Positions 46,626 through 55,605 of a stretch of 64,000 nt of DNA are shown in pieces; position 1 is the stretch's first letter; each line of letters begins with the position of its first letter. This DNA is from CAZLYK01 sp964563495 (lineage in GTDB: Bacteria; Acidobacteriota; Blastocatellia; RBC074): the NCBI GenBank assembly GCA_964563495.1, contig CAZLYK010000007.1, positions 1 to 64,000 of the forward strand. The letters are read 5' to 3'. Below the pieces are notes generated by a model. That model did not search any database and was not told the origin of the DNA. It worked only from the letters and a program-made list of their open reading frames with translations. A program made the translations under genes and the position numbers.

Positions 46626-46635
46626 CTGTCAATTA
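46617..46635. repeat. Family A fragment at the DUF1080/lactonase junction
   Basis: CCCTCAGTCCTGTCAATTAA holds the CCTGTCAAT core of the repeat. Read on the minus strand, AATTGACAGGACTGA supplies the TGA stop (46629-46631) of the lactonase gene. Confidence 0.5.
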
Positions 46636-47801
46636 AATTTCAAACACACCGGCGCCGGGATTTGAGCAGCCATTCCCGCCGGCGCGATCTTTCCGTTCTT
46701 CTGATCGATCCGAAAAACGACGACCGTGTCGCTATTCTGATTGGCCGCGAGCAGGAAGCCCCCGGTCGGGTCGATGACGAAATTGCGCGGAGTTTTGCCC
46801 CGGGTCGATTCGTGCGCCAGGTATTCGAGTTTGCCCGTGCGCTGATCGATCGCGAAAGCGACGATGCTGTCGTGGCCGCGATTCGAGCCATAGACGAACC
46901 TGCCGGACGGGTGGACATGAATATCGGCGCAGCTATTGTTGCCGGCAAATCCTGCCGGCAGAGTGGAGACGGTCTGTCGGTCTTTCAATGCCCCATTTGA
47001 CTTGTTGTAAGCAAAGGCGGTCAGCGTCGAACCGAGTTCATTGATCAGATAGGCGAATTTGCCGTTGGGGTGGAAATCGATATGCCGCGGTCCGGCGCCG
47101 GCCTTTGCTTGCGCGAAGGGAGGCGAGTTGGGGAGGAGCTTCCCGGTTTTCGGATCGAAACGATAGATCATCACCTTGTCGATCCCCAGATCGACGGCGT
47201 AAGCGAATCGCCCGGTCCGGTCAAGCTCGATGCAATGAGCGTGCGGACCTTCCTGCCGTCCCGGATTTGCCCCCGATCCGCGATGCTGAACCAGATCCAC
47301 CGCCTCACCCAGACTGCCGTCCTGAGCGATGGGCAGAACCGCGATATTGCCTCCGGTGTAGTTGGCGGTCAGCAGAAATTTGCCGGTCGGATCGATCGTC
47401 AGGTAACAGGGATCGGCGCCCTGTGAGGCGCGCTGATTCAAACGGCTCAACTCGCCGGTCTTCTGATCGATCGCAAAGGCGGTGACTGCCCCGCTCCTCT
47501 TCCCGGCATACTCGCCGACTTCATTGACGGCATAGAGGAAACCCCGCCGGCGATCTATCGCCAGGTATGACGGGTTGGCGACACCGCCGGCCGTGCCTTG
47601 CCGCTTGAGTTCGCCGGAGACAGGATTCATGCGGTAGATATAGATACCCTCGCTCTTGCCTCTGGTGTAGGTTCCGACATAAAGAGTCAGCTCCGATTGG
47701 GCGGAAGCGGGCGCTTGATTGTCAAAAGGCAGCGACAACCCGAGGGCCGCCAGACCGGCCGTTTTGATCAGGTCGCGTCGTGTCAAACGATGCTTCGGCA
47801 T
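46629..47801 (-). CDS. TAT-exported lactonase-family beta-propeller
   Basis: 390 residues from the ATG at 47801, which begins a twin-arginine signal (MPKHRLTRRDLIKTAGLAAL). The body is a seven-bladed propeller of the 6-phosphogluconolactonase (YbhE/Pgl) family, with LTLYVGTYTRGKSEGIYIYR, NPSYLAIDRRRGFLYAVNEV, GPHAHCIELDRTGRFAYAVD and GAGPRHIDFHPNGKFAYLIN. Family members hydrolyse sugar lactones. Export argues for a periplasmic lactone, not the pentose-phosphate intermediate. It lies 4 nt after the NUDIX gene. Confidence 0.88.
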   Translation of the reverse strand: MPKHRLTRRDLIKTAGLAALGLSLPFDNQAPASAQSELTLYVGTYTRGKSEGIYIYRMNPVSGELKRQGTAGGVANPSYLAIDRRRGFLYAVNEVGEYAGKRSGAVTAFAIDQKTGELSRLNQRASQGADPCYLTIDPTGKFLLTANYTGGNIAVLPIAQDGSLGEAVDLVQHRGSGANPGRQEGPHAHCIELDRTGRFAYAVDLGIDKVMIYRFDPKTGKLLPNSPPFAQAKAGAGPRHIDFHPNGKFAYLINELGSTLTAFAYNKSNGALKDRQTVSTLPAGFAGNNSCADIHVHPSGRFVYGSNRGHDSIVAFAIDQRTGKLEYLAHESTRGKTPRNFVIDPTGGFLLAANQNSDTVVVFRIDQKNGKIAPAGMAAQIPAPVCLKFN

Positions 47802-47805
47802 ATCG

Positions 47806-48267
47806 TCAGTCCTCAATCATGCTTTGCAGTTCTTCGATCAAGCCGACCTGCCCCCGATTGATCTTCTCTTTGGCGGCATCCGGCGCAAACCACCCTGCGC
47901 GATCGACCTCCGGGAACGATTGCTGCTTGCCGGAGCGCGGCGGCCATTCGATTGAAAATGGATTGCTCTTGATCTCCTCGGCGTTGAGATCGCCCTCGAC
48001 CGCCCAGGCGTGAATGACCTTGCCGCTCGACAGCCTGACCGGCGTGAGTTTGATAAATTCGCCCGCCGCGGTAACTCCCGTCTCCTCTCTGAATTCGCGC
48101 TGCGCCGTTGAGAGCGGGTCTTCATCCGGTTCAAATTCACCCTTCGGAATCGACCACACTCCCAGATCTTTCTTCGCCCAAAACGGCCCTCCCGGATGAA
48201 CCAGGAAAATCTCGATCGCGCCGTGACGGCGTCGAAACATGAGGATGCCCGCGCTGCTTTTTGCCAT
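47806..48267 (-). CDS. NUDIX hydrolase
   Basis: 153 residues. After SSAGILMFRRRHGAIEIFLV comes WSIPKGEFEPDEDPLSTAQR then EFREETGV, the Nudix box (G-x5-E-x7-REUxEExGU, with PKGEFEP). The enzyme cleaves a nucleoside diphosphate linked to another group. The DLGVWSIPKGE pattern resembles NTP pyrophosphohydrolases of the diadenosine-polyphosphate type. Cytosolic. It lies between the SnoaL-like and lactonase genes with gaps of 4-5 nt. Confidence 0.9.
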   Translation of the reverse strand: MAKSSAGILMFRRRHGAIEIFLVHPGGPFWAKKDLGVWSIPKGEFEPDEDPLSTAQREFREETGVTAAGEFIKLTPVRLSSGKVIHAWAVEGDLNAEEIKSNPFSIEWPPRSGKQQSFPEVDRAGWFAPDAAKEKINRGQVGLIEELQSMIED

Positions 48268-48272
48268 TTTTC

Positions 48273-48725
48273 CTACTGAGCTATCCGGGTCGCCTGATGC
48301 GCAGCCATCTGCCAGCGGCCTTTCTGTTTGACGTAGACGTGAAGATAGCGCGCATTGGTATCGATCTTGTTTCCGCGACTGGTGACGTGAACCTGCCAGT
48401 GACAGGTGACCAGCGCGGAGTCGCCGTAAAGGCTCACTTTAATCTCATCGCGCGTCATCGATTCGTACCTGGTGACGCCGGATTTGATGTTGCCGATGTA
48501 GCTCGCCTTGCCGTCGACACTGCCGTTTGAATGGGTGTAGATCATGGAATCGGCATAGAGTTTCTCCAGCGCGGCGACATCGGATTTAACCAATGCGTCT
48601 TCCCATTCCTGCTCCAGCTTGAGGATCGCTTTCTCACCCTCGGTTGCCTGTTTCCGGGCCTCTGCCGGAGCGGCGACCGAGCAGCCAAAGATCAAGAGAA
48701 CCACAGCCATCAGACTTTGTTTCAT
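48273..48725 (-). CDS. Exported SnoaL/NTF2-like (DUF4440) protein
   Basis: 150 residues from the ATG at 48725 (AAGGGA upstream), with a Sec signal (MAVVLLIFGCSVAAPAEA). The mature part is a cone-shaped NTF2-like domain of the DUF4440 group: ILKLEQEWEDALVKSDVAAL, YADSMIYTHSNGSVDGKASY, LVTCHWQVHVTSRGN and RYLHVYVKQKGRWQMAAHQA. Such domains bind small hydrophobic ligands or act as lyases; no role can be assigned. Confidence 0.87.
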   Translation of the reverse strand: MKQSLMAVVLLIFGCSVAAPAEARKQATEGEKAILKLEQEWEDALVKSDVAALEKLYADSMIYTHSNGSVDGKASYIGNIKSGVTRYESMTRDEIKVSLYGDSALVTCHWQVHVTSRGNKIDTNARYLHVYVKQKGRWQMAAHQATRIAQ

Positions 48726-48768
48726 GTTGGTGTCCCTTCTATATATTTCCTCCGTGGCGGAGGATGGT

Positions 48769-50184
48769 TCAGAGCTCATTGATCAACAGGTCTTGATAGG
48801 TGTCACGGCGTCTGACCAGCTCGACCCGACCGCCGTCCTCGATCAGGACAGCCGCGGGGAATGGGCGGCCGTTGTATGCGGTCATCTGCGACATGGTATA
48901 GGCGCCGGTATTGAGCATGGCGATTACTTCCCCGACCTCGACATTTTCAGGCAGCAACCGGTAATCGGGCAGATGCCTGCCGCCGTGCAGGTCGAAATAG
49001 ACGTCACCGCCGTCGCACAAGGGCCCGGCCATTCGATAACGCGAAGAGTGGGCGTCCCCTGCGCGCGAGGCGTTCACGGCGTGATAGTACCAGTGATACA
49101 TGACCATCGAGAGCATCAAGTTATATCCGGCGTCGGTGAGCGCCCAAGCCTCGCCGGTCTCGGGCCGGTTCTTGATATTGCGGACGGTCGTCAGGATCGT
49201 CACTGCATCGGCGATGATCGCGCGACCGGGCTCCATGACAATCTCCAGCCGATCGAGCAGGCGCTCAGCGCCCGCCTCTTTTGCCGAGACCCTGACGGCC
49301 TCGATCGCGCTCTGCATCATTTCGACCGCCGTCAGGTCGGCGCCGAGCATGATCCGCTCGTCAACACTGATCTCCTCGGCCTGTCTCCGGTCGCGCAGGT
49401 AGTTGACGGGGATTCCGCCGCCGAGGTTGATGTGCTGCAGCTCATGCCCCGTCTCCCGATGAAGCCAGAGCAGATGCTCCCACATGGCGGAAAAGGCCTG
49501 GGCATAAGGCTCGGGATCGGGCGTTTGAGAGCCTACGTGGATATGCAGCCCGGCCAGATTGATCAGGTCGGGCCGGCTCAGGGTGCGAAGCATCATCTCG
49601 CGGGCCTGCGAAGGCGAGACGCCGAATTTCGAGGTGTAGAGCGCGGTCTGCAACGCGGCGTGCGATCGCGTGCCGACGCCGGCGACAAGCCTGACGGTCA
49701 CATTAGCCTGTCTCTTCAACCCGGCAGCGACCCGCTCAACCAGCTCCAGTTCGAACGGTGAATCGAGGTTGATCGTGTAGACGCCGGCCTCGATCGCCTC
49801 GGCGATCTCCTGCTCGGTCTTCGAGATCCCGTTCATCTCGATCTGATCCGGGCGAAACCCGGCGCGGAGCGCCTTGAAGAGTTCGCCCCCCGAGTTGACT
49901 TCGACATCGATCCCGGCCTCGCGGACAACCCGCAACACGCCGAGCAGGTTGCTCGCCTTGGAGGCATAACAGAGCTTGAGCCGTGAATGGTGTTTTTTCG
50001 CCTCGAGCAGGCCGGCGATATTCCGGCGGATCCGGGGCGCCGAGATGACAAACAGCGGTGTATCGTATTTACGCGCCAGCTCGATTGCATCAACGCCGTT
50101 GATCTGCAGATGGTTGTCGCGTATTTCCAGATAATCAGCGATTGTCCAGGCGGGCGAAGTTGTCGGGATAGTTTTACCTGTCAC
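48769..50184 (-). CDS. Diaminopimelate-decarboxylase-like PLP enzyme (fold type III)
   Basis: 471 residues. The alanine-racemase-like barrel has the PLP lysine in KLCYASKASNLLGVLRVVRE (Lys about 77). HIHVGSQTPD, NLGGGIPVNYL and the PLP-phosphate site EPGRAIIADAV follow. The active-site Cys loop reads GPLCDGGDVYF and the Tyr region LNTGAYTMSQM. It could make lysine from meso-DAP, or decarboxylate a related amino acid. The extra residues and the GPLCDGGD loop (CESGD in typical LysA) leave the substrate open. It lies 42 nt after murQ, so use of wall-derived diaminopimelate is possible. Confidence 0.82.
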   Translation of the reverse strand: MTGKTIPTTSPAWTIADYLEIRDNHLQINGVDAIELARKYDTPLFVISAPRIRRNIAGLLEAKKHHSRLKLCYASKASNLLGVLRVVREAGIDVEVNSGGELFKALRAGFRPDQIEMNGISKTEQEIAEAIEAGVYTINLDSPFELELVERVAAGLKRQANVTVRLVAGVGTRSHAALQTALYTSKFGVSPSQAREMMLRTLSRPDLINLAGLHIHVGSQTPDPEPYAQAFSAMWEHLLWLHRETGHELQHINLGGGIPVNYLRDRRQAEEISVDERIMLGADLTAVEMMQSAIEAVRVSAKEAGAERLLDRLEIVMEPGRAIIADAVTILTTVRNIKNRPETGEAWALTDAGYNLMLSMVMYHWYYHAVNASRAGDAHSSRYRMAGPLCDGGDVYFDLHGGRHLPDYRLLPENVEVGEVIAMLNTGAYTMSQMTAYNGRPFPAAVLIEDGGRVELVRRRDTYQDLLINEL

Positions 50185-50226
50185 TTGAAAACAGTCCTGT
50201 TTGTTTGACCGGCTTGTCGATTTTCT

Positions 50227-51117
50227 TTATTGCCGCAAAGCGGCGATCGCCGGGGCGATCATGAAGTTCGTTCGGCGCAGCGCCTCTTCCGCGCCTTCGC
50301 GTGTTGCCCCTGTCTTTTGCATGACGATCGCCACACGCAAATCCCAATTGGCGGCATCGAGCGCGGCCCGGGCCGAGTCTTGATCCAACCGGCACTCATT
50401 CATGACCAGGCTGAGCGCGCGCTGGCGCAGTTTGGTGTTGCGCGCCTGGAGGTTGGTCATTCGATTGCCGGTGACATAGCCGAGCCTGATCATCGCGAGG
50501 GTCGAGAGCATATTCAAAACCAGCTTTTGAGCCGTTCCGGATTTCAACCGGGTCGAGCCGGCAATCACCTCGGGGCCGACGACCGGCTCGATCGGGATCT
50601 CGACCGTCCGCGCCAGCTCTGTATTCGGATTGCAGGTGATGCAAACCGTCAAGGCGCCGATCCGCCGGGCATACTCGGCGGCTCCTATCGTGTAAGGAGT
50701 GCGCCCGCTTGCGGCGATGCCGACCACGACGTCGCCGGCCGTGACGCCGCGCGCCTGCAGATCCAGGGCGCCGGCCTCGCGGTCGTCCTCGGAAGCCTCA
50801 ACCGCTTTGTAGCAGGCCTCGTATCCCCCGGCGATAATGCCCTGGACCAGGTCGGGCGAGACGCCGAATGTCGGCGGACACTCCGATGCGTCGAGGACCC
50901 CCAGGCGGCCGCTCGTCCCCGTGCCGACATAGAACAGTCTGCCTCCGCCTTCCAATCTTTCAACAATGCCGTCGACTGCACGAGCGACCGAGGGGAGAAC
51001 TTGAGCCACGGCTTCGGCGACCTTGCGGTCCTCACGATTGATCGCCTGCAGCGCATCGAGCGTCGGCAGACGGTCAATCTCGGTTGTCTCGGGATTAATC
51101 TCTTCAGTACTACTCAT
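50227..51117 (-). CDS. murQ: N-acetylmuramic acid 6-phosphate etherase MurQ
   Basis: A 296-residue SIS-domain enzyme that removes the lactyl ether of MurNAc-6-phosphate to give GlcNAc-6-phosphate, a peptidoglycan-recycling step in the cytosol. Signature stretches are RLFYVGTGTSGRLGVLDASE, ECPPTFGVSPDLVQGIIAGG, VVGIAASGRTPYTIGAAEYA and PEVIAGSTRLKSGTAQKLVL. The C-terminal ~60 residues form the usual UBA-like helical end. It lies 75 nt after the amino-sugar kinase gene, with a family A repeat in between. Confidence 0.96.
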   Translation of the reverse strand: MSSTEEINPETTEIDRLPTLDALQAINREDRKVAEAVAQVLPSVARAVDGIVERLEGGGRLFYVGTGTSGRLGVLDASECPPTFGVSPDLVQGIIAGGYEACYKAVEASEDDREAGALDLQARGVTAGDVVVGIAASGRTPYTIGAAEYARRIGALTVCITCNPNTELARTVEIPIEPVVGPEVIAGSTRLKSGTAQKLVLNMLSTLAMIRLGYVTGNRMTNLQARNTKLRQRALSLVMNECRLDQDSARAALDAANWDLRVAIVMQKTGATREGAEEALRRTNFMIAPAIAALRQ

Positions 51118-51123
51118 CAGAAA

Positions 51124-51197
51124 TAATAGATAAGATTAACAGGATTTTTATTCTTCGCCTCTTCAATCCTGTGAAAATCCCGTTAATCCTGTCTATT
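51124..51197. repeat. Family A repeat, full copy between kinase and murQ
   Basis: AATAGATAAGATTAACAGGA (left arm from 51124) and TCCCGTTAATCCTGTCTATT (right arm to 51197) pair around a 25-nt centre. It supplies the TAG stop (51193-51195) of the kinase gene. It lies between two genes expected to be co-transcribed. Confidence 0.75.
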
Positions 51198-52173
51198 CCC
51201 CGTGCATTGATCTGGCCAGGTTGACCGCGCCGATGACGGGCGGGTCGATCGGCGGAGCGATCTCGGCGTGAGGCGCAACCCTGGTGATCTCTTCTCTCAA
51301 TGATCCCAGGATCAGCTCTCCGGCCTCGAATACGCCGCCGACATAGGATACGCGAAAAATTTCATTCTCCATTCTGAGCTGTTCGATCACGGCAATCGCC
51401 GCGCGAGCCAACTCGGAAGCCGCATCTTTCAGGATTTCCTGCGCGACCTGGTCGCCCTCCTGGGCTGCGTTGACCACGATTTTTGAGAGCTGGGCGATCT
51501 TGCTCACGACTTCGGCGGGCGAATCATAGATCACAGGGGGCAGTTCGAGCGGTGACGAAACTCCGAAATGGCGGAGCAGTGGATCCATCATCGTGGTCGG
51601 CTGGCCTCTATAATCGTAGGCCATGACCACGGCCTCGAGCGCGCGGCGGCCGATGTATGAACCGCTGCCCTCGTCTCCCATGGTCGGCCCCCATCCACCG
51701 GCGCGGGCAAAACGCCCACGGGCATTGATGCCGCAGGCAATCGAACCGGTCCCGGCGATGATCACCACCCCGGGCTGATTCCCCGTGGCGCCGGCCAGCG
51801 CCACACGCGCATCCGTCTCCAGTGTGATTTCCGGGATCGGCAGCGCCGCTTTGAGCGCCGCCAGCATACGGCGATGATGATCAGGATGAGAGACCCCGGC
51901 GAGGCCAACACAGGCTGCGGTGATCTGGGAAGGCTCGATCCCGGCTCGAGCACAGGCCTCATCCACGGAGCTTTTGATGTGGACGATGGCCGTCTCCAAC
52001 CCGACTCGGATAAAGTTGGCGGCTTCGGATCGTCCCTCTCCGCGCAGTACGCCAAGATCGTCGACGATCGCGGCCCGACAATTTGTGCCGCCTCCGTCGA
52101 CACCCAACCAATAATGCACCAGATGCTGCGTGTGTAGCTCGTTAATCACGGCTTCTGATGTCAAGGTGTTCAT
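51193..52173 (-). CDS. BadF/BadG-type amino-sugar kinase (GlcNAc/MurNAc kinase-like)
   Basis: 326 residues of the ASKHA fold. The phosphate-1 loop is YWLGVDGGGTNCRAAIVDDL, with IIAGTGSIACGINARGRFAR, GWGPTMGDEGSGSYIGRRAL and the late GVFEAGELILGSLREEI. This family includes GlcNAc kinase and the clostridial MurK, which phosphorylates MurNAc and GlcNAc at C6. The murQ gene just downstream makes MurNAc the best guess, since MurQ needs MurNAc-6-phosphate. It is the first gene of a six-gene minus-strand run ending in the lactonase. Confidence 0.85.
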   Translation of the reverse strand: MNTLTSEAVINELHTQHLVHYWLGVDGGGTNCRAAIVDDLGVLRGEGRSEAANFIRVGLETAIVHIKSSVDEACARAGIEPSQITAACVGLAGVSHPDHHRRMLAALKAALPIPEITLETDARVALAGATGNQPGVVIIAGTGSIACGINARGRFARAGGWGPTMGDEGSGSYIGRRALEAVVMAYDYRGQPTTMMDPLLRHFGVSSPLELPPVIYDSPAEVVSKIAQLSKIVVNAAQEGDQVAQEILKDAASELARAAIAVIEQLRMENEIFRVSYVGGVFEAGELILGSLREEITRVAPHAEIAPPIDPPVIGAVNLARSMHGE

Positions 52174-52476
52174 ATGAGCTCATTCAATCGATCTTCTAAT
52201 TGAAAAAAATCCGGTTTGTTAATTCGTTAATCGCTCCAAAAATCATATTTTTAGTAAGCATTTAGCCAAGGTCCCGAATATTCATGAACTTTCTCAAATT
52301 GGAGCATTTAAAACAATGTCTTTACAATACTTCCTGTGCATCATACACTTGCCTGGACAATAAGGAAAACCAAAACCTGTGAGACTTGTTACAGCAGGTT
52401 TTAATGATTGCAGTGACCAGGGTGAAGACGCCTCCTGTTTGCCCTAACTGTGGTTATTAATGATCAAGGAGTGCCT
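52174..52476. other. Divergent intergenic region
   Basis: 303 AT-rich nt between the kinase and the Gly-rich exported protein. No gene. It should hold promoters for both, but I cannot single out a good -35/-10 pair. Confidence 0.5.
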
Positions 52477-54260
52477 ATGAATCACCGCTTGAATTATACC
52501 TACATGATCTTGCCGGCGTGCGTATTGATCATAGGAGCCGGTCTTGCTTCGATCAATCAGGTCACGGCGCAGCGTTTGGATCGTCCACCGGCGCGGGAAC
52601 TGGAAGGGACCGCGATTCTACCCGCCGGCACGACCGACGTGCCGGCCGGCACGATCCTGATTCTCGAGATGGAGGAGAAGCTCTCCTCCGGCTCGGCCCG
52701 AATCAGCGACCGTTTCCGAGCGCGAGTCGCCACACCCGTGGTCAATGGCAATGGCCGGACTTTGATTCCGGCTGACGCCACTGTCATCGGGCGCGTAAGC
52801 AACGTCAAACCCGCCAGGTGGGCCCGGCGTTCGGGCATGATTGCCGTGACCTTCGATTCCCTGATCATGCCGAACGGCAGTGCGATCCCGATTCGCGGGT
52901 ACCTGACGCCGGCGGATGCTGATGACCGCAAACGCATCGATGATGAGGGTATCCTGCGAGGCGGGTCAAACGTCAAGCGTGACATAGTCTTCGTCGGTGG
53001 CGGCGCCGGGGCCGGGGCCGCTATCGGAGCAGTTACCGGCGGAGCCCTGGCCGGCGCGGGAATCGGCGCTGCGGCCGGCCTGACCGCCACCCTGCTGCTC
53101 AAGGGCAAAGAAGCCGTGGTCGAAGACGGCCAGCGGTTCGGCATGGAGCTGACCCAGCCGTTGCGGACGAGCGGCACACCCTCTCGAGAGGGCAGACAGG
53201 GCACCCAACCGCCGCGCTCGGGAACTCCCGGCTATAATAGCGGCTACCCGCAGGACTCAGGGCAGTACGGCGGTGACCGGGTTCGCACGGTCGGAGGCAC
53301 CGTCGATGTCAGCGATGTACGCGTCGAACGCAATGCTGACGGGTTCGTTCGAATCCTGATCACAGCTGAAACCGCGACCTCGGGCTGGCGGATCTACACC
53401 AACCACGAGATCTCACGCGACACGGTCGATGTCCGCGTGCGGGGTGTGCCCCCATCATCCACCGGCGCCAGACAAATATCCCATCCGTCCGCTCCGACGA
53501 TAGTCATCCCGGATCGCAACCGGCGGCTGCAGCGGGTTATCGTGCGCGGCCGAAATGGAGTCCGCACGGTCAACGTCGATGGCGGCGGTTCGACCTTTGA
53601 TCCTAACCGCCCGCAAACTCCGATCGATTACACAAATAATCCTCCCGGCCCGGGCACAACCCAACCACCCTACACCGGCGGCGGAGGTACCGGCNNNNNN
53701 NNNNNNNNNNNNNNNNNNNNNNNNNNNNNNNNNNNNNNNNNNNNNNNNNNNNNNNNNNNNNNNNNNNNNNNNNNNNNNNNNNNNNNNNNNNNNNTCCTCC
53801 CGGCCCGGGCACAACCCAACCACCCTACACCGGCGGCGGAGGTACCGGCGGCGGAGGTACCGGCACCGGCAGTACCGGCGGCGGATTATCGCCCACCGAA
53901 ATCAATTCGCTGGCGTCGCGGGTAATCAATCAGACGACCCAGTTGCGGTACGATTACGGCGCGACCATCGGGGTTTGGATCAATCGCGACGGCAGCTACG
54001 ATCTGATCGGTCAACGGCGCCCGACGGCGGATGAGAGACAGCTGCTCGACAGCCTGGGCGCGATGCAAAGCTCGGCACAGGCACTCAATCTCAATTCATC
54101 GAACCTCTCCGCACGACGCAGTAATGCAGCCAAATTGAATGAAGATGCCAAAGCCGTGGAGAACGCCTGGCGTAGAGCCCCGATGAGCGCTGATCAGAAT
54201 CAGAGGGTCCGCGATCTATTACAGGATGTGCGGAAACTGGTTGATAACGCCATGCGTTGA
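52477..54260 (+). CDS. Exported protein with glycine zipper and Gly/Pro linker, split by an assembly gap
   Basis: From the ATG at 52477 (AAGGAG upstream) a signal or anchor segment (ILPACVLIIGAGLASINQVT) precedes a beta domain (VPAGTILILEMEEKLSSGSA) resembling those that bind or cap cell-envelope structures. A glycine zipper follows (GAGAAIGAVTGGALAGAGIG), then a second beta domain with a Gly/Pro/Thr repeat linker. After the N run the frame shifts by two. If the 55-nt duplicated ends are merged, the frame continues through LSPTEINSLASRVINQTTQL and YDYGATIGVWINRDGSYDLI to a stop at 54260, giving about 542 residues. No family is recognised. One gene is much more likely than two. Confidence 0.7.
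53695..53794. other. 100-N scaffold gap with 55-nt duplicated flanks
   Basis: Exactly 100 Ns. The 55 nt ending at 53694 are identical to the 55 nt starting at 53795. Merging them removes 155 nt and restores one open frame. The gap therefore looks like an unmerged contig overlap with a placeholder length, not missing sequence. Confidence 0.9.
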
Positions 54261-54281
54261 GAGAGAGATATCGAGTATTTG

Positions 54282-54359
<78 letters not shown>

Positions 54360-54376
54360 CATCTGTTTGTTGACTG

Positions 54377-54475
54377 AGAAATAGACAGGATCGATAGAAT
54401 TTTTGCAAGCTCAAACGGGATAAATTCCGGTCAAATCCGCTGAAATCCCGGCGATCCTGTCTATTTCTATTTCTA
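54377..54475. repeat. Family A repeat with extra ATTTCT tandem
   Basis: The left arm starts AGAAATAGACAGGATCGATA and the right arm ends CCCGGCGATCCTGTCTATTT. The right edge is extended by three tandem CTATTT units, which on the minus strand read TAGAAATAGAAATAG. The first TAG (54473-54475) is the stop of the patatin gene, backed by two more in-frame stops. It lies between patatin and tRNA-Arg. Confidence 0.75.
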
Positions 54476-55339
54476 TTTCTTGTGCAGTATCGTCACGCGC
54501 CGGCGATCGGGGTCGGGACGCGAGAAGATCCGTTTAAATAATCCCGGACGAGGAGGTTCGAGCATCCGCCCGATCCTGGAGATGACGCGACGCGCGGCTT
54601 CTTCGCCGGCGGCGATCAATTCAGCGGCCTTCGACAGATCGTCAGGACGGACGTGTTCGATCTGCGGCCGAATGATCACGTCCGCGTCCGCATAAAGATA
54701 GTCGACGGTGCTGCGCCCCATAATTGAGAGCGATTGCGACATGACGCTGAAGAGGTGTGTCGGCGGCGAGATCGGCAGATGCTGGGAGTTGACATCGATC
54801 GCGATGACCAGGTCAGCTCCCATCATTCTGGCGACGGAAGCCGGGATATGACCGACCAGCCCGCCATCCACCATCATTCGCCCGTTGACCATGACCGGGG
54901 TATAAAAGATCGGCAGCGCGCAGCTGGCGCGGATCGCCAGAGGCAAACTCCCCTCGGTAAAGACCACCATCTTGCCCGATTGAATATCGGTGGCAACCGC
55001 GCCAAAAGGGATACGCGTCTTTTCGAATTCCGTCACCGGAAAGTTAGAACGGACGTAATCTTCCGTCCGCCGGCTGTCATAAAAACCGAGCTTGGATATG
55101 GTCACCCTCCCCAAATCGCTCCAATTGATCTTCAAGGCAAGAACCTCGATCTGGTCCGGCGTCAACCCCGCGCAATAAGCTCCACCGATCAATGAACCGA
55201 CGCTCGTCCCGGCGATCAGGTCAATCGGGATCCGGTGCTTTTCCAATTCGCGCAAAACTCCGACGTGAGCGCAGCCGCGAGCCATCCCACCGCCGAGCGC
55301 CAACCCTACAACTGGTCTTTTCTTCTCGTTATTCGCCAT
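54473..55339 (-). CDS. Patatin-like phospholipase
   Basis: 288 residues. The oxyanion-hole motif is GLALGGGMARGCAHVGVLRE (about 12-31), the nucleophile Ser is in LIAGTSVGSLIGGAYCAG (GxSxG), and the dyad Asp is in MMVDGGLVGHIPAS. It belongs to the RssA-like single-domain patatins of about 300 residues. It is cytosolic or membrane-associated and hydrolyses acyl esters of phospholipids. A basic C terminus (KRIFSRPDPDRRRVTILHKK) may aid membrane contact. Confidence 0.93.
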   Translation of the reverse strand: MANNEKKRPVVGLALGGGMARGCAHVGVLRELEKHRIPIDLIAGTSVGSLIGGAYCAGLTPDQIEVLALKINWSDLGRVTISKLGFYDSRRTEDYVRSNFPVTEFEKTRIPFGAVATDIQSGKMVVFTEGSLPLAIRASCALPIFYTPVMVNGRMMVDGGLVGHIPASVARMMGADLVIAIDVNSQHLPISPPTHLFSVMSQSLSIMGRSTVDYLYADADVIIRPQIEHVRPDDLSKAAELIAAGEEAARRVISRIGRMLEPPRPGLFKRIFSRPDPDRRRVTILHKK

Positions 55340-55485
55340 AAGCCCCGGTTGCCTCCAAAAGTGAAAGCCGGACAGGAGAATATCTCACTTCCCCAAACCC
55401 GTTCCAACTGGAAAAACATTTTATCAAAAGAGGCAAGCTGTCAAGACCCTGTCGAACAACTGTCTCCATCCGACAAAATTACGCC

Positions 55486-55514
55486 TTGACGGTGCCTCAT
55501 CTCTAGGGTACAAC
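55486..55514 (+). promoter_or_regulatory. Putative promoter
   Basis: TTGACG (55486-55491), a 17-nt spacer and TACAAC (55509-55514), about 90 nt before the start at 55606. A 16-codon open frame (ATG 55559, TGA 55607-55609) with a basic product overlaps that start codon and might be a leader peptide. Confidence 0.35.
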
Positions 55515-55605
55515 TTGGGATACCGTTAAAGACGGATTTAACATTCGGGGTTGATAAGATGAAGAGGATCGCCCGAGTAGTGCTCCCTCCTCAACCAAGA
55601 ATTAA

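Noticed and set aside
46626..47000. 3' extension of the DUF1080 frame
   Set aside because: This part is antisense to the lactonase gene, whose propeller motifs are clear. The translated sequence is low-complexity Arg/Ser-rich with no family match.
53555..54034. Open frames read across the N run
   Set aside because: They depend on the arbitrary gap length of 100. Merging the duplicated 55-nt ends gives a different and biologically coherent frame.
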